Shown one piece after another: positions 51,130 to 64,000 of a stretch of 64,000 nt of DNA (the first letter of the stretch is position 1; every line of letters begins with the position of its first letter). Origin of the DNA: Microplitis mediator (Eukaryota > Arthropoda > Insecta > Hymenoptera > Braconidae). The stretch lies in assembly GCF_029852145.1 (NCBI RefSeq), contig NC_079969.1, forward strand, positions 10,664,001 through 10,728,000, written 5' to 3'. The position numbers and the translations under genes are program-made. Under the pieces are notes generated by a model. The model ran no database searches and was not told the DNA's origin. It worked only from the letters and a program-made list of their open reading frames with translations.

Positions 51130-51542
51130 TACTATAAAAAATTTCGGTGTAAAAATGCAGCCGGAGAACTTTACACGGCCGTTTAATGTGAAATAACGGT
51201 GTAAAATTCTCTCGGTGTGAATTTTCCATCCGTGTAATTTTAACACGGTGTAATCTACATTTTTTACACCATTCCGTGTTACTCGTTATAATTTTGATTA
51301 ACGAGCAACAAATGATCATTGATCATCTTTAACTACTTAATCAATAACTATATTAATAGTATTTAGATATTAAATAGTATTTTTAACATTTAAATATTTT
51401 AATGATTATTTTTCCTTAGCGCAAAATTATCATAAATTACACGCTTGACGGTGTAAAAATTTTTTATTTACACCGCCTAAATTCAACACGATATTTGGTG
51501 TAATTTTTACACTACACCGGGTCCAAAAAATTTTTTACAGTG
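51130..51542. mobile_element. TIR element with (C)ACTGTAAAAAAT ends and GGTGTAA subrepeats
   Basis: Left ACTATAAAAAATTTCGGTGT, right CCAAAAAATTTTTTACAGTG before TA. The interior repeats CGGTGTAAAATT and its complement. Confidence 0.65.
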
Positions 51543-53873
51543 TACATATTATTAATTATTACTTCAACATATTTATAAAATACGTCAGTACTTGAATTAT
51601 TTATTATTACTATTATTATTATTATTACCACTAATAATGATTATTGTTATTATTATTCTATAATGATTATTAGTAGTGTAGCTATAAAATAGTGATCGAC
51701 TGTCAGACGCTACTCAATTATTTATATATGAGTTTAAAATAAAAATGATTTATTATAGTCTCGATAATAGTTTGTAGTACACTTATTTCCAGTGAAAATC
51801 AATTTCGTTCTCATTCTAAATATATATATATATATATACATATATATGTGTTCAACTAGTTTGAGTAAAGTGGAGAATAAAAATTAAAAAAATATAATTT
51901 CATATAAAAAACGTATTTTAAAAATAATAAAATATTAAAATGACATTGATGAGAAAAAAAAGGTAATTCTTAATATGACCCTTTGACACTGATATTTAAA
52001 TACTCGCACTCTTGAGTGTTATATGAATAACTTCACCTTTCAAACTTGACCGAGGATCATCTCTCACACACACACCGAAGTAATTTTCCGACGGTTAAAT
52101 TAGGTCGAATTTCTTACAATTTATTTATAAAAAGAAAAAATAACGTTCTTATTACTAGATTTTTATTTTAAAATAAACCAATGGACAAATTAAAAAAAAA
52201 ATAAAATAAGATAAAGAGAAAAAGTGAGTGAAAGAGGGTGAGAAAAATTTTAAAATCCATTAAATGTTAATTTAAAAATAAAGTTTAAGTGTTGAGATAA
52301 GACTGGATGCAAAGTTGTATACGGATAATAAATCTTAAAGCTGACTACGAGGACGAAACTATTGACTTTGTATATGTATATATGTGTATTTTTTTTTTTT
52401 TAATACTATGCTTGCAGTGTATCCAAAACTCTCTGACTTTAAGTCCCATCACACCCAAATGTTTAAAACTTTTACAGAAAATTTACTTTTCTTCGTCACG
52501 ACAAACTGCGTTTACCTTGTGCTTGCCGTCTGCCGTCTGCCACTATACCAATACTTGTTACTTTGTTAATTATTTTAAAATTGACCTTCCAACGTATACA
52601 TATATATATATACTAAGTTTTTGTCTGTAAACCAATCTGCAAAACGATTAATTTATTTCATTTTCCATTCCAATAAATTTTCCGTTGCATCATCATTCTA
52701 ATTACTGATTAATGAAAAAAAAGTAAAAAAAAACTACTTTGCCAAGAAATTATTGGTAAAGACTTGGGTAAAAACGATAGCTGTCAATCCAAGTCGATCG
52801 TCTGGAGGTTGGGATTTGACGCAAGTGGCAATGGAAAGCTTTTATTAATTTCTCACGTCTCTTGAGGTCAACCATTGATTAATTAATCTTTTTATGTATC
52901 TATATGCTGTCTTTTGTGTGTAGCCAATAGATAGAAACAGCTTTAGTGTGATTAATATTGGATGAAAGTAAATAGTAAACTAAAATATGAATGACTTAAC
53001 ACTTGAGAATGATATAGTCGATATATTTAATAATTTATGTTGGTTAAAGCAAAGCAACGACTCTGGAGGCTAGGCGATATAATAAGACTCTTGAGGATAA
53101 ATCACAGTGACTCGAGGTAACGCCAGACATTTTAGTTCCCCAATAGTGAAAATGTCTCGCTCGTATATACTCTCCACCCTTCACTAGAAAACACCCTCGA
53201 TAGGCTGCTTTCGGTCAAGGAAACGTCCATCGAATCGGCTTTGGCTTTTAATTCTTACCCTTTTCCCCGATAACCGACAACCAACAACTTTCTTTTATTA
53301 ATTCCTACATTTTTTTTTTAAATTCCAGACTGTTGGAGGAATAAAATATATTTTATTTTTTAAAATCCCAGTGAAATGAAAGTTGGCCTCATTGGCACGA
53401 CGACGAGTTAACGCATCACCTCCAGGCGACGATTAAATTCTTGGCCTTGATGCTTTTCCTAGTTTGTATATATGTATAATAGTTTACCAAGGAAACAATT
53501 AAAAAAATGTATCAAGATACAATTTACTGTTAACTTTTTTTACAACTTCAAAAGTTAATATAGACAACCTACACTAATATTATTTTCTCACTGAACGCTC
53601 TTACAAAAATAATAATAAAAAAAAAAAAAATATAAATGAATCATTTGTAAATGGGTTGCTACAATTGTAATTGTTTCCCTGGTGCTTTGCTCGTACATGG
53701 AAACGCCAACTCATTATCCCTCGCTTTTGTCTTGTGTCAGGGACGAACGTTTTATCAATTATACAACCGACCGAGACATTGATAAAAAAAATTTTTTTTT
53801 TAAAATACATAGATAAATTCAATTAGATCTTTAATTGTTATGGTATAAAATAATAACAAATAAACGTGTAAGA
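51543..53873. other. Spacer between the SIFaR-like and cadherin genes
   Basis: AT-rich intergenic DNA with short (ATT)n and (TA)n tracts. Patches at about 53040-53260 are less AT-rich. No coding sequence recognised. Confidence 0.4.
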
Positions 53874-53879
53874 TTTATT
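53874..53879 (-). terminator. Poly(A) signal of the cadherin gene
   Basis: AATAAA on the - strand, about 70 nt after the TGA at 53946-53948. This gives a short 3'UTR. Confidence 0.5.
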
Positions 53880-53945
53880 TTACAAATTATTTAATCTTTA
53901 AATCTTCATAATTACATAATTTACAATTTACAAAAAGCTTTGGTA

Positions 53946-63985
<10,040 letters not shown>

Positions 63986-64000
63986 CTGTTTAAATAAATA

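Overview
This is eukaryotic, very AT-rich insect DNA with spliced genes, many simple repeats and dozens of small inverted-repeat transposons. The gene families (delta-class glutathione S-transferases, a 7tm_6 odorant receptor, a SIFamide-type neuropeptide receptor, a His/Ala-rich cuticle protein, a large cadherin) fit an insect. The AT richness and the style of the short transposons suggest a hymenopteran, perhaps a parasitoid wasp; that last step is inference. No prokaryotic feature, CRISPR array or viral gene was seen.

Layout. (1) 1-14 kb, + strand: a tandem cluster of three delta GST genes. The first (2.57-3.31 kb) lacks its first exon in the window; the second (8.51-10.15 kb) and third (12.57-13.85 kb) are complete. 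Exon sizes and phases are shared, which shows tandem duplication. A foldback-like array carrying a nested hAT-like element lies upstream of the first. (2) 14-25.97 kb: a transposon graveyard. Short TIR elements are nested up to four deep, and several are built from arrays of short palindromes such as ATTATGGGAACCATTCCCAT. An odorant receptor gene (- strand, 20.85-23.55 kb) sits inside it, with a 1.07-kb palindromic element in one intron and its short last exon not found. (3) 29.1-50 kb, - strand: a SIFamide-receptor-like GPCR in three coding exons over about 21 kb. A complete small cuticle-protein gene (32.85-33.62 kb) is nested in its second intron on the same strand. Two inverted copies of one dispersed repeat lie to either side of the cuticle gene. 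(4) 53.9-64 kb, - strand: a large cadherin (Cad87A/CDH23-like) of at least 13 cadherin repeats, a membrane-proximal domain, one TM helix and a cytoplasmic tail of about 255 residues. Its 5' end lies beyond the right edge. One intron holds about 540 bp of (AAT)n then (ATT)n, a potential giant hairpin.

The genes do not form a pathway: a detoxification cluster, a chemoreceptor, a peptide receptor, a cuticle gene and an adhesion protein are simply neighbours. The most unusual content is the transposon architecture, the nested same-strand cuticle gene, a GC-AG intron in one GST, and a reading-phase gap in the cadherin tail that implies an extra or alternative exon. I found no convincing new biological system.
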